Position numbers and translations under genes: made by a program. The notes beneath the pieces were generated by a model that saw nothing but the letters and a program-made list of their open reading frames with translations, did not search any database and was not told where the DNA came from. This document shows positions 28,165 to 36,421 of a stretch of 64,000 nt of DNA, piece by piece (the first letter of the stretch is position 1; each line of letters starts with the position of its first letter). This stretch comes from Glaciecola flavus (lineage in GTDB: Bacteria; Pseudomonadota; Gammaproteobacteria; Enterobacterales; Alteromonadaceae), in the NCBI RefSeq assembly GCF_042646125.1, contig NZ_JBHRSW010000029.1:237161-301160 (forward strand). Direction: 5' to 3'.

Positions 28165-28983
28165 ATGGCAGTTGAGCCAACGCTCATAGCATCCAATATA
28201 TCGTTAGATATTAACGACAAAACCATACTGCGCGATATCAGTTTGCAACTGCAGTCTGGTCGTATATTGGGTGTGTTGGGGCCAAATGGTGCCGGTAAGA
28301 CGAGTTTACTTAAATGCTTATCAGGGCAAGTCGATTTTACCGGTATGCTCAAATGGAATGATCATGATGTTCGCATGCTCGACAGCAAATCACGCGCACA
28401 GCAAATCGCTGTGGTAAACCAAATGAATGACAATGTATTTGCTTTGACTTTAGCGCAGGTTGTACAAATGGGCTTATTGCCACATAAACCTTTGTTTTCA
28501 TTAGGTAGTCGAGCAGATGAAGAAAAAGTCAATGCCGCCATTAGCAGTGTTGGGCTACGGGACAAACGTGCGTCACCCTTTAACGAGTTGTCCGGTGGTG
28601 AGCAGCAGCGCTGTTTAATTGCCCGTGCGCTCGTGCAAGAGGCGCAACTAATGGTATTGGATGAACCTGTCAATCATTTGGACGTCTACTATCAACATCA
28701 AATTTTGCAATTGTTGCGTTCCCTTTGCCATTCACAGCAAAAAACGGCGGTAGTTAGTTTACACGATTTGAATTTAGCGGCTAACTACTGTGAGTACTTA
28801 CTCCTTTTGAATCGAGGTAAATGCATAGCGTTTGGTGAAACCAAATCGGTATTAAACCCCAGCTTATTAAGCGATGTTTTTAGAGTGCCTTGTCAGGTCA
28901 ATCAAAGTAAGACTGGGCTGATACAGGTGCATTTTGAACCCAGTTTCCAGGCAGCCCAAGGACAAAGTAAGCATGAAATATAG
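28165..28983 (+). CDS. btuD: Cobalamin ABC transporter ATP-binding protein
   Basis: 272 residues from ATG 28165 (AGG upstream). Walker A GPNGAGKTS, Q-loop region VVNQMNDNVF, ABC signature LSGGEQQRCLIARAL, Walker B LMVLDEPVNHLD and the H-loop His in SLHDLNLAANYC are all present. This is a FecE/BtuD/HmuV-type importer ATPase. Assignment to cobalamin rests on neighbours: a FecCD permease overlapping its 3' end, cbiP, cobO and a BtuF-like binding protein. Cytoplasmic face of the inner membrane. Confidence 0.85.
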   Translation: MAVEPTLIASNISLDINDKTILRDISLQLQSGRILGVLGPNGAGKTSLLKCLSGQVDFTGMLKWNDHDVRMLDSKSRAQQIAVVNQMNDNVFALTLAQVVQMGLLPHKPLFSLGSRADEEKVNAAISSVGLRDKRASPFNELSGGEQQRCLIARALVQEAQLMVLDEPVNHLDVYYQHQILQLLRSLCHSQQKTAVVSLHDLNLAANYCEYLLLLNRGKCIAFGETKSVLNPSLLSDVFRVPCQVNQSKTGLIQVHFEPSFQAAQGQSKHEI

Positions 28984-29992
28984 CAAAGGCTTGCCTTGGT
29001 TTTTTTTATTGTTGTTGTCGCTTATCGTGCCGTTTTTCTCTTTGTTTTTTGGTGCCGCCGATTTGAGCTTGTCAGACATCACAGAGTGCTTGCTTGTGGG
29101 TTGTTCGGACGAATTGAGTAGCGTTATTTTTTGGGAAATACGTTTTCCACGAGTGATGGTTGGTTTTTTGGTGGGGGCGGCGTTGTCAGTGGCTGGTGCC
29201 ACGCTCCAAAACGTGACGAGAAACGGCCTGGCGGATCCCTACCTATTCGGCGTGGTATCGGGTGCTGGCTTAGGTGCATCGATAAGCACGGTTTTGATAG
29301 GGAATATGTTTTCGGGTAGTGGCGAAGCGCAGGACACGGCCTACAGTATTGCCTTGCCGCTTGCAGCATTTTTAGGTGCTTTGCTTGCGATAAGCCTTGT
29401 ACTGGTGTTGGCTCGCACTAGCTTTGGTCGCAGAGTAGAACATATGCTGCTGGCAGGAGTAGCCGTGTCGTTTATGTTGAGCGCACTGAGCCATTTTATT
29501 CTATACATTGGTGACCCGCTTGCCGCCAATCAAGTGATCTTTTGGCTCATGGGTAGTCTTGCTCGCGCCGAGTCTTGGTACGCATGGTTGATGTTAACTG
29601 TAGTCATGGTCAGTGTTGGCTTGTTGACCCTTTTAGGACCACAAATCGACGCTTTGCTCATGGGTGACCAAAATGCCAGCACGCTTGGGGTCAATGTAAA
29701 AATATTGCGCATTGTTTGCTTAGTAATTTGTGCTGGTTTGAGTGCTTGTGTGGTTGCTTATTGCGGTGGAATAGGTTTTGTCGGTTTGATGATCCCGCAT
29801 ATTGCACGGCGGTGGATGGGTGTCACTAGCCGTTCCTTGATGCTGGCCTGTGTTTTATTGGGCGGTATCTTTATGGTGGCAGTCGATATTGTTGCGCGCG
29901 TGGCGGTCGATGGGCAAGAACTCCCCATCGGCATTATTACCTCAGCAATTGGCAGTGTCTTCTTTTTGTTGGCTATGCGTCAACGAAGGTGA
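28973..29992 (+). CDS. btuC: Cobalamin ABC transporter permease (FecCD family)
   Basis: 339 residues from ATG 28973, overlapping the btuD stop by 11 bases. About ten transmembrane helices, with the family signatures IRFPRVMVGFLVGAALSVAG, LADPYLFGVVSGAGLG, and GGIGFVGLMIPHIARRWMG before the coupling helix. It should form the B12 channel with BtuD and receive substrate from the BtuF-like protein at 32342. Longer upstream in-frame starts would lie inside btuD and lack an RBS. Confidence 0.85.
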   Translation: MKYSKGLPWFFLLLLSLIVPFFSLFFGAADLSLSDITECLLVGCSDELSSVIFWEIRFPRVMVGFLVGAALSVAGATLQNVTRNGLADPYLFGVVSGAGLGASISTVLIGNMFSGSGEAQDTAYSIALPLAAFLGALLAISLVLVLARTSFGRRVEHMLLAGVAVSFMLSALSHFILYIGDPLAANQVIFWLMGSLARAESWYAWLMLTVVMVSVGLLTLLGPQIDALLMGDQNASTLGVNVKILRIVCLVICAGLSACVVAYCGGIGFVGLMIPHIARRWMGVTSRSLMLACVLLGGIFMVAVDIVARVAVDGQELPIGIITSAIGSVFFLLAMRQRR

Positions 29993-30000
29993 ATGGAGCC

Positions 30001-31536
30001 ATGCCCAATTTCTTAAGCAGTAATACATTGATGGTACAAGGCACCATGTCTGATGCGGGCAAAAGCATGCTTGTTGCTGCCTTGTGTCGTTGCTTAAGAA
30101 ACAAAGGTTATAAAGTGGCGCCATTTAAACCCCAGAATATGGCGCTCAACAGTGCGGTGACAAAAGACGGTGGCGAAATTGGTCGCGCTCAAGCCGTGCA
30201 AGCACAAGCGGCAGGTGTTGAACCGCACGTTGACATGAATCCAATCTTACTCAAGCCCTCGTCGGATACTGGGGCACAAGTCATTGTACACGGTAAATCG
30301 GTGGGGGATATGCAAGCCGCGCCTTACCACCAGTACAAAACAATCGCAATGGAAGCGGTATTAGCTTCGCACAAGCGTTTAACATCGACTTATGATCTCG
30401 TTGTGGTAGAGGGGGCGGGTAGTCCTGCAGAGATTAATCTACGAGATCGGGATATTGCCAATATGGGCTTTGCTGAAGCGGTGGATTGTCCCGTCATCCT
30501 TATCGCGGATATTGACAAGGGTGGGGTGTTTGCGCAGCTTGTGGGTACTCTGGCGCTACTCAGTGAGTCTGAGCAAAATCGGATAGTCGGCTTCGTCATC
30601 AACAAATTTCGCGGTGATATTGCTTTACTGCATTCTGGATTAACTTGGCTTGAAGAGAGAACCAACAAGCCTGTTTTGGGTGTCTTGCCCTATTTGCACA
30701 ATTTACAGCTGGCTGCAGAAGATGCCATTCAGATTGAGCAAACACTTGCAAAGAGCAAAATAAAAATTGTGGTGCCGGTTTTTAGTCGCATCAGTAATCA
30801 CACTGATTTTGATATGCTGCGTATCCATCCAGACGTGGATTTATGTTTGGTGCCTCAAGGCAGTAAACTCCCCGCGGCTGATCTTATTATTTTACCGGGC
30901 AGTAAAAATGTGCGTGCCGATCTTGACTTGTTAAGGGCACAAGGTTGGCATAACGATATTCAGCGACATTTGCGTTACGGCGGAAAATTATTAGGCATTT
31001 GTGGCGGTTATCAAATGCTTGGTGAGAGCGTCAACGATCCCGATGGTATTGAAGATGAGGCAGGAGAAAGCAAAGGTTTAGCGTACTTGCCGATTGTGAC
31101 AAGCTTGGCAAAAGAAAAGCAGCTCACACACAATGTGGGCTATTTGCAGTTGCGCGGTACTTGTGGTTCTTACCAAGAAGCACACATTGACACACAAGTG
31201 CCCCTTAAAGGCTACCAGATTCATGTAGGGGTATCTGAGCTAAGCACAGAGGCCGAGCCATTTTGCTACTTGGTCAGTGATAACGAGTCTGAAGGCCTGT
31301 ACAGAGAGGGCTGTGTGTCTGCCGATGGGCAAGTGGCCGGTACGTATTTGCATGGTATATTTGATGATCCCCTCGCATTGCAGGCAATATTGTCGTGGGC
31401 TGGGGCGCAAACCCGTATCATTCAGGATTACTATGCTCACCAAGAGGGAGAAATAGAGCGATTGGCTCAGGCTTGCGAGCAACACCTTGATTGGCAAAAG
31501 CTCGCGCAATATTTACCCAAGCTAAACCAAAACTAA
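30001..31536 (+). CDS. cbiP: Cobyric acid synthase
   Basis: 511 residues. N-terminal dethiobiotin-synthetase-like ATPase domain (MVQGTMSDAGKSMLVAALCR, FKPQNMALNS, VVEGAGSPAEINL, DIDKGGVFAQLVG) and a C-terminal glutamine-amidotransferase domain with nucleophile Cys334 in GICGGYQMLG and His in GTYLHGIFDD. It amidates four side chains of adenosylcobyrinic acid diamide using glutamine and ATP. ATG 30001 is preferred, with AAGGTG 9 bases upstream; a GTG at 29989 overlapping the btuC stop is the alternative. Its presence here supports corrinoid salvage and remodelling. Confidence 0.9.
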   Translation: MPNFLSSNTLMVQGTMSDAGKSMLVAALCRCLRNKGYKVAPFKPQNMALNSAVTKDGGEIGRAQAVQAQAAGVEPHVDMNPILLKPSSDTGAQVIVHGKSVGDMQAAPYHQYKTIAMEAVLASHKRLTSTYDLVVVEGAGSPAEINLRDRDIANMGFAEAVDCPVILIADIDKGGVFAQLVGTLALLSESEQNRIVGFVINKFRGDIALLHSGLTWLEERTNKPVLGVLPYLHNLQLAAEDAIQIEQTLAKSKIKIVVPVFSRISNHTDFDMLRIHPDVDLCLVPQGSKLPAADLIILPGSKNVRADLDLLRAQGWHNDIQRHLRYGGKLLGICGGYQMLGESVNDPDGIEDEAGESKGLAYLPIVTSLAKEKQLTHNVGYLQLRGTCGSYQEAHIDTQVPLKGYQIHVGVSELSTEAEPFCYLVSDNESEGLYREGCVSADGQVAGTYLHGIFDDPLALQAILSWAGAQTRIIQDYYAHQEGEIERLAQACEQHLDWQKLAQYLPKLNQN

Positions 31537-31543
31537 TCAAGTT

Positions 31544-31695
31544 CAAGTACAATTTAGGAGGGAGGAGGGAGAGGGGAGAGCGAAAAAACAAAGACGCTAT
31601 ACACCCATCCATGGGGCCTCCACAAAGGCATCCATGCCTTTGAGGCTTTGTTTTTTCGCTCTCCCCTCTCCCTCCTCCCTCTTAAATTGCACTTG
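31544..31695. repeat. Long-arm palindrome, copy B, inside the cobalamin operon
   Basis: Arms 31544-31593 and 31646-31695 are 50 bp each; the inner 36 bp pair perfectly. The left arm is almost pure purine (AGGAGGGAGGAGGGAGAGG and on). The core 31594-31645 carries the hairpins CCCATCCATGGG (31603-31614) and AAAGGCATCCATGCCTTT (31624-31641). It starts 8 bases after the cbiP stop and ends 33 bases before cobO, so it would fold in the operon mRNA. Confidence 0.9.
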
Positions 31696-31727
31696 CACAT
31701 GCTGAGTTAACCAAAATGAGAAGTAGA

Positions 31728-32342
31728 ATGAGCGAAGAAGATAAAGCACAACGCAGCAAAGAAAAACACCGTGCGCGCATGCAGGAACAAAAAGCGAAAG
31801 TCGATGAGCGTATTGCACAGGCACAAGAAGAACGCGGTATTCTTATTGTCATTACAGGTAATGGAAAGGGTAAATCGACTTCGGGTTTTGGCACCGTAGC
31901 AAGAGCGGTAGGCCATAGTATGCGTGCTGCTGTTGTGCAGTTTGTAAAAGGGACATGGCCTTGCGGTGAGCGTGATTTATTGCAAAAGTGTGGTGTGCCT
32001 TTTCATGTGATGGGAACGGGATTTACGTGGGAAACACAAGACAAAGATACCGATATCAAAGCTGCAAAAGAAGCGTGGGAGCAGGCTAAGATATGGCTGG
32101 CTGATCCCAACATCGATTTGGTTTTACTTGATGAAATTACCTATATGCTGAGTTTCAAATACCTAGATTTAGAAGAGGTACTGCAAACTTTGGCTTCACG
32201 ACCAAAAGATCAGAGTGTTATTGTGACTGGGCGGGCTTGTCACCGTGCAATTACCGACATGGCTGATACAGTAAGTGAGGTCAAACCGCTCAAACACGCC
32301 TTTGACAATGGTATTAAAGCACAAAAAGGTATTGACTGGTAA
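31728..32342 (+). CDS. cobO: Corrinoid adenosyltransferase
   Basis: About 204 residues; an in-frame ATG at 31716 is an alternative start. A Lys/Arg-rich N-terminus is followed by the P-loop TGNGKGKSTSGFGTVARAVG, VVQFVKGTWPCGERDLL, LVLLDEITYMLSFKYLDLEE and VIVTGRACHRAITDMADTVSE, all typical of BtuR/CobO. The enzyme adds the 5'-deoxyadenosyl group to cob(I)alamin from ATP. It is followed directly (TAATG overlap) by the binding-protein gene. Confidence 0.9.
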   Translation: MSEEDKAQRSKEKHRARMQEQKAKVDERIAQAQEERGILIVITGNGKGKSTSGFGTVARAVGHSMRAAVVQFVKGTWPCGERDLLQKCGVPFHVMGTGFTWETQDKDTDIKAAKEAWEQAKIWLADPNIDLVLLDEITYMLSFKYLDLEEVLQTLASRPKDQSVIVTGRACHRAITDMADTVSEVKPLKHAFDNGIKAQKGIDW

Positions 32343-33241
32343 TGCTTCGATATCTCAAATTGTGGCTAGGCGTAGTGTTGTTAGGCGCTGCGCCGTATCT
32401 TGCAGCCAGTAGCTTGGCTAACACAAGTGTTAGCAGGGATAACGGTTTAAGTAACGAAGAAAAACAAGATCTTCGTTTCATCGTGCTTGCACCGCATATA
32501 GTGGAAACCATGTTCGACATCGGTGCTGGTGCGCAAATCATTGGCACATCAGAGCACGCAGACTATCCCCTAGCCGCAAAGGCTATCCCGAGAGTCGGTA
32601 ACTATGCACGTTTGCAAATCGAAAAAATTTTGCAGCTTCGGCCTGATTTTGTCATCGCATGGAAAACAGGCAACCCTTCTGACGATATTGCCCGCCTTAA
32701 AAAGTACGGGATCAACATTGTGTATTCTCATCCAACGCGCCTAGAAGACGTTGAGAGCGAAATTAATATGTTGGGTGAACTGACCGGAAGACAAACACGA
32801 GCAAGTAAATTGGCTAAGGAATACAGCGCTCGATTATCTGCTTTGCGCGAGCGATATCAAGAAGCTGCGCCGATATCGGTTTTTTATGAATTGTGGCCTC
32901 GCCCCCTTCGCACCGTTGCTGCTAATGCATGGCCGCAACAACAGCTTACGCTTTGTGGTGCTCGAAACCCTTTTGTCGATGCAAAAGAGGATTATCCTCA
33001 GGTTGCACTTGAGAAAGTCTTGGAATATCAACCGCAAATCATCATTCAGGCTTTGTCAGCGGGGGTAGAAAATCCAGACAGTATTCAATGGCAACAATGG
33101 CCTAAAATTCCCGCAGTAAAACACCAACAAATATTACAACCCAATGCTGACAAGGTGCACCGCATGACCCGCCGCATGCTAGATGAACTGACCCTACTGT
33201 GCGAACAGATAGACACTGCCCGCCGAGTGTATGGTTTGTAG
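32342..33241 (+). CDS. btuF: Periplasmic cobalamin-binding protein (BtuF-like)
   Basis: 299 residues with a signal peptide (LWLGVVLLGAAPYLAASSLA). The fold is a class III periplasmic binding protein: FIVLAPHIVETMFDIGAGAQIIGTSEH, YARLQIEKILQLRPDFVIAW, LWPRPLRTVAANAWPQQQLTLCGARNPF. The Cys in TLCGARNPF and the VYELWP region recall BtuF. It captures B12 after outer-membrane import by BtuB and delivers it to BtuCD. Last gene of the operon; its ATG overlaps the cobO stop. Confidence 0.85.
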   Translation: MLRYLKLWLGVVLLGAAPYLAASSLANTSVSRDNGLSNEEKQDLRFIVLAPHIVETMFDIGAGAQIIGTSEHADYPLAAKAIPRVGNYARLQIEKILQLRPDFVIAWKTGNPSDDIARLKKYGINIVYSHPTRLEDVESEINMLGELTGRQTRASKLAKEYSARLSALRERYQEAAPISVFYELWPRPLRTVAANAWPQQQLTLCGARNPFVDAKEDYPQVALEKVLEYQPQIIIQALSAGVENPDSIQWQQWPKIPAVKHQQILQPNADKVHRMTRRMLDELTLLCEQIDTARRVYGL

Positions 33242-33250
33242 GGGGGTTAG

Positions 33251-33278
33251 GTCTCTGCGCTTTTTTGAGACTATTTTT
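33251..33278 (+). terminator. Weak intrinsic terminator after btuF
   Basis: GTCTC (33251-33255) pairs with GAGAC (33267-33271) across an 11-base loop and is followed by TATTTTT. It lies 10 bases past the btuF stop. The short stem makes it tentative. Confidence 0.4.
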
Positions 33279-33352
33279 GGCACTAAAAAGAACCTCGGTC
33301 CTCACACACAACGTTGACTTTATTGCCGTGACTTAGTATCGTTCGCGCGCTG

Positions 33353-33510
33353 TTTTAGGTGCCTGTCGATTGCCAAACCAAAGTGATCGGGACAGGGTAA
33401 ACGGGAAGTGTGGTGATGCTGAGCAAGTTTGGTATGTTCAAAGCAATTCCACCGCTGCCCCCGCAACGGTAAAGCTGTATTTAAGCTGAGCCCGATACCG
33501 GCCTATTTTT
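33353..33510 (+). ncRNA. Cobalamin (B12) riboswitch
   Basis: The conserved elements appear in order: AGGTGCC at the 5' side (33357-33363), AAACGGGAAGTGTGGTG (33400-33416), the B12 box core CCACCGCTGCCCCCGCAACG (33449-33468) with GGTAA after it, and the closing segment AGCCCGATACCGGCC (33489-33503). It lies in the 426-bp leader of btuB. Adenosylcobalamin binding should promote termination at the hairpin directly downstream. Confidence 0.93.
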
Positions 33511-33520
33511 CAGTACATGC

Positions 33521-33542
33521 GCAACCAAGCGTTGCTTTTTTT
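33521..33542 (+). terminator. Riboswitch expression-platform terminator
   Basis: Stem GCAAC (33521-33525)/GTTGC (33531-33535) followed by seven T (33536-33542), starting about 10 bases after the aptamer. A second hairpin, ATGAAG/CTTCAT (33545-33562), follows. This fits transcription attenuation of btuB; the antiterminator pairing was not worked out. Confidence 0.7.
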
Positions 33543-33667
33543 GAATGAAGCGGAGGGCTTCATCGGAATGCTAAGCGGATCAGTCTTTGGCTCACTCGTT
33601 GTGCGTATTTTATGTGCGCGCTTTCCATTTCCCTCCCTTGATCGCCTAATTAGATTAAGGAAGACAT

Positions 33668-35512
33668 ATGCAATGTCATAAAATATCTTTAGCCATTTCA
33701 GTGGCTTTGTCGTCACCATTTGTGTTGGCAGAATCTTCAAACTTCGAAGAATCTGTAGAAAACATCGTGGTTGTTTCTAGTCGTATTGCCATGCCCCTAC
33801 GAGAGGTCGCAACCTCTATATCGGTGGTTACCGAAGAAGATCTAGCGCAACGCGGCTATGTTAGTTTCGTCGAGGCCTTGCGCACGCAAGTAGCTATCAA
33901 TACCTCTAGCAGTGGTGGAATTGGCTCGGTTTCTTCGCTACGTGTGAGAGGGGAAGAAGGTTATCGCACCCTCGTGAGGATAGATGGTGTCGACATTTCA
34001 GACCCGACAGGTGTGCAAGTGCAGCCTCAACTAGCTCATCTAGTGAGCAGTAATATTACACGGGTAGAAATTTTACGAGGCAGCCAAGGCTTGGTATACG
34101 GTGCTGATGCTGGTGGTGTGATAAATGTGTCAACGGGTCGTCAGCAAGAGGGCATGTTTGGTAGTGTGACGGCCGAAGCAGGGCGTTACAAAAGTCGCAA
34201 TCTTAGTGCAGAAATAGGTGGCACCTCAGGTTCGCTGGAGTATTACATATCGGCTGCCGACTACAGTACCGAAGGTTTTAATGCTCGTGTAAGTGATACT
34301 GAGTTGGCTGATAATGACGGCTACGACAATACGACCATTCATACCCGCCTTGCCTATAAAGTGAGTGATAACTTACACCTTGGGCTTGTGGCTCGAACGA
34401 ATGATGGAGAAGGCGAGTTTGATGCCTGTGGTTTTGGTGATAGCTTTACTCATCTTTGCTCCTCTGATTTTCATCAAGACAATGTCCGTTTTCATGCAGA
34501 GTATGAGCATGGCGATACCAACCACCAAGTTGCGCTAGTGAAAACCCTTGTAGAACGCGAAAACTTTAACCAAGGGATAGCGAGCTTTTTGACAAAGGGC
34601 TTTGCTGAAAGGCTTGAGTATATTGGTAATGCTGAAATAGGCGACAATAGTCAATTAGTATGGGGATTTGACTGGGAAAAAGAAGTTATTTCTACTGCCA
34701 ACCAAGGGCGTATTCAAAAGGGCTATTACGTTGAGTATCAAAGCGAGGTATTGAGCGATACCTTTTTAACTGCCGGTGCGCGTTATGATGATAACGAAGA
34801 TTTTGGTGAACATTTAAGTTACCGCTTAAGCGCAGCAAAGCTTTGGTCGCTAGCAGAGGGCGAGCTTAAACTACGCACGAGTTATGGCACCGGATTCAGA
34901 GCACCAAGTGTTTTTGAAGTGGAATACAATCGCGGCCCCTTTGCTTTTGCGCCAGCGTCAGAAACTCAGCTAAAAGAAGAGCAAAGCAAAGGTTACGAGT
35001 TTGGTGTTGGGTACACCAATGATCAGGGCTCAAGCTATGAAATAGTGTATTTTGATCAAAAAATTGAAGACAGCATCTTTTTTGATTTGTCGGGCTTTTC
35101 GGGCTATTTGCAAGACATTGGTACTTCTTTTTCAGAAGGGCTGGAAGTCATCATCAATCAGAGCTTGGCAGATGAATTGGTGCTGACCGCAAACTATACT
35201 TACAACGATACCGAAGACACCTCGGGTGAACAGCGCTTGAGGCGGCCTAAGCATTTGGCGAACATCGGTTTATCTTACTCGCTCAATCGTTTGCAATTTA
35301 CAGCCAACATGCGTTTTGTGCGTGATTTTACTGATATTGGTGGTGAATTACCCAATTACGACCTTGTAGATATCAGTGCAAGATACCAAGTAGATGACAA
35401 TTTACTGCTGTTTGCTCGTATCGAAAATGCGTTTGATACGGAGTATCAAGATCTTGCCGCATTTAATACGTCTGGCGCAGCATTAAATGCCGGGCTTAAA
35501 TATCACTTTTAG
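33668..35512 (+). CDS. btuB: TonB-dependent vitamin B12 receptor
   Basis: 614 residues. Signal peptide (to about 20), TonB-box-like ENIVVVSSRIAMP, plug domain (LRVRGEEGYRTLVRIDGVDI, EILRGSQGLVYGADAGGVI), and a barrel ending GLKYHF. Length and plug match BtuB-type receptors, and the upstream cobalamin riboswitch fixes the substrate as cobalamin or related corrinoids. It works with BtuFCD encoded just upstream. AAGGAAGACAT gives a good ribosome-binding site before the ATG. Confidence 0.92.
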   Translation: MQCHKISLAISVALSSPFVLAESSNFEESVENIVVVSSRIAMPLREVATSISVVTEEDLAQRGYVSFVEALRTQVAINTSSSGGIGSVSSLRVRGEEGYRTLVRIDGVDISDPTGVQVQPQLAHLVSSNITRVEILRGSQGLVYGADAGGVINVSTGRQQEGMFGSVTAEAGRYKSRNLSAEIGGTSGSLEYYISAADYSTEGFNARVSDTELADNDGYDNTTIHTRLAYKVSDNLHLGLVARTNDGEGEFDACGFGDSFTHLCSSDFHQDNVRFHAEYEHGDTNHQVALVKTLVERENFNQGIASFLTKGFAERLEYIGNAEIGDNSQLVWGFDWEKEVISTANQGRIQKGYYVEYQSEVLSDTFLTAGARYDDNEDFGEHLSYRLSAAKLWSLAEGELKLRTSYGTGFRAPSVFEVEYNRGPFAFAPASETQLKEEQSKGYEFGVGYTNDQGSSYEIVYFDQKIEDSIFFDLSGFSGYLQDIGTSFSEGLEVIINQSLADELVLTANYTYNDTEDTSGEQRLRRPKHLANIGLSYSLNRLQFTANMRFVRDFTDIGGELPNYDLVDISARYQVDDNLLLFARIENAFDTEYQDLAAFNTSGAALNAGLKYHF

Positions 35513-35539
35513 TGTTTGACCTTTCTTAGACAGGTTAAG

Positions 35540-35695
35540 GACAGCGCTTCGGCAGCGCCTCATCAATGAACAGGGTTTGCAAACAATAAAGTCGCGATAA
35601 ACCCATCCATGGGCGCTCCACAAAGGCATCCTTGCCTTTGAGGCTTTATTTTTTGCAAACCCTGTTCATTGATGAGGCGCTGCCGAAGCGCTGTC
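35540..35695. repeat. Long-arm palindrome, copy C, between btuB and ribA
   Basis: Arms 35540-35591 and 35644-35695, 52 bp with a single mismatch. The core contains CCCATCCATGGG (35602-35613) and AAAGGCATCCTTGCCTTT (35622-35639), closely matching copies A and B, in the same orientation relative to transcription. One loop differs (TCCT), yet keeps the TCCN pattern. It begins 28 bases after the btuB stop. Confidence 0.92.
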
Positions 35696-35779
35696 ATTAA
35701 TTTTTCGTTTTTTTCGTGTGTGCTGCAACTTTCTGGTATTTCTACCGTAATTTTCCAAACATCTCTTACATGGAGCGCC

Positions 35780-36421
35780 ATGGTGAAGGCGACAAAACAA
35801 ACAGTCAAGCAAATGAAACCTAGGTATGAATACATCAGCTCGGCAAAACTGCCCACACGTTTTGGTCTATTTAACATTCATGGTTTTTGGGACAACACTG
35901 AAAAACAAGAACACATTGCCTTGAGCCATGGCAGTTGGCAAGCGAGTGATACCGTGCCTATTCGTATTCATTCCGAGTGCCTAACAGGCGATAGTCTGTT
36001 CAGTATCAAATGTGATTGTGGTTTTCAGTTAGAAAAAGCCATGCAGAACATTGTTGAGCATGGCTTTGGGCTTATCTTGTATTTACGTCAAGAAGGGCGG
36101 GGTATCGGCTTGCTTAATAAGATCAAAGCTTATCGCCTACAAGACATGGGATTGGATACCGTAGAGGCCAATGAACACCTCGGCTTTGACGCAGATTTGC
36201 GCGATTACCATATTTGTAAGTCTATGCTCGATACACTAAATGTTACTGAGGTAGAGTTGATGACCAATAATCCTAAAAAGTTACGTGCACTAACAGACTT
36301 GGGTATTAAGGTAGTCAAAAGGAAAGCCATCGATCACGGTGTTACTGAATACAACAAAGCCTATTTGCAAACCAAAACCAACAAGTTAGGGCATAAATTC
36401 AATTTAGATAAATTGGTTTAA
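35780..36421 (+). CDS. ribA: GTP cyclohydrolase II
   Basis: 213 residues from ATG 35780 (GGAG 4 bases upstream). Zinc ligands are seen in HSECLTGDSLFSIKCDCGFQL, the catalytic segment LYLRQEGRGIGLLNKI, and the TNNPKKLRAL end motif. It opens the GTP ring for the first step of riboflavin synthesis. The frame is open 111 bases upstream into the palindrome, but that part has no RBS. Its position behind btuB may be chance or may reflect the FMN origin of the B12 lower ligand. The 3' end overlaps the opposing porin gene by 4 bases. Confidence 0.92.
   Translation: MVKATKQTVKQMKPRYEYISSAKLPTRFGLFNIHGFWDNTEKQEHIALSHGSWQASDTVPIRIHSECLTGDSLFSIKCDCGFQLEKAMQNIVEHGFGLILYLRQEGRGIGLLNKIKAYRLQDMGLDTVEANEHLGFDADLRDYHICKSMLDTLNVTEVELMTNNPKKLRALTDLGIKVVKRKAIDHGVTEYNKAYLQTKTNKLGHKFNLDKLV

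Noticed and set aside
31544..31695. Palindromes as ordinary intrinsic terminators
   Set aside because: Arms of 50 bp, lack of a T-run after the outer stem, presence within an operon and, for copy D, between divergent genes all argue against it.
8501..35695. Palindromes as integron attC sites or REP elements
   Set aside because: No RYYYAAC/GTTRRRY cores and no GTAG-type REP head; they lie far from the integron.
35669..35779. N-terminal extension of ribA
   Set aside because: The extension starts within the palindrome arm, has no RBS, and the ATG at 35780 gives the normal family length.
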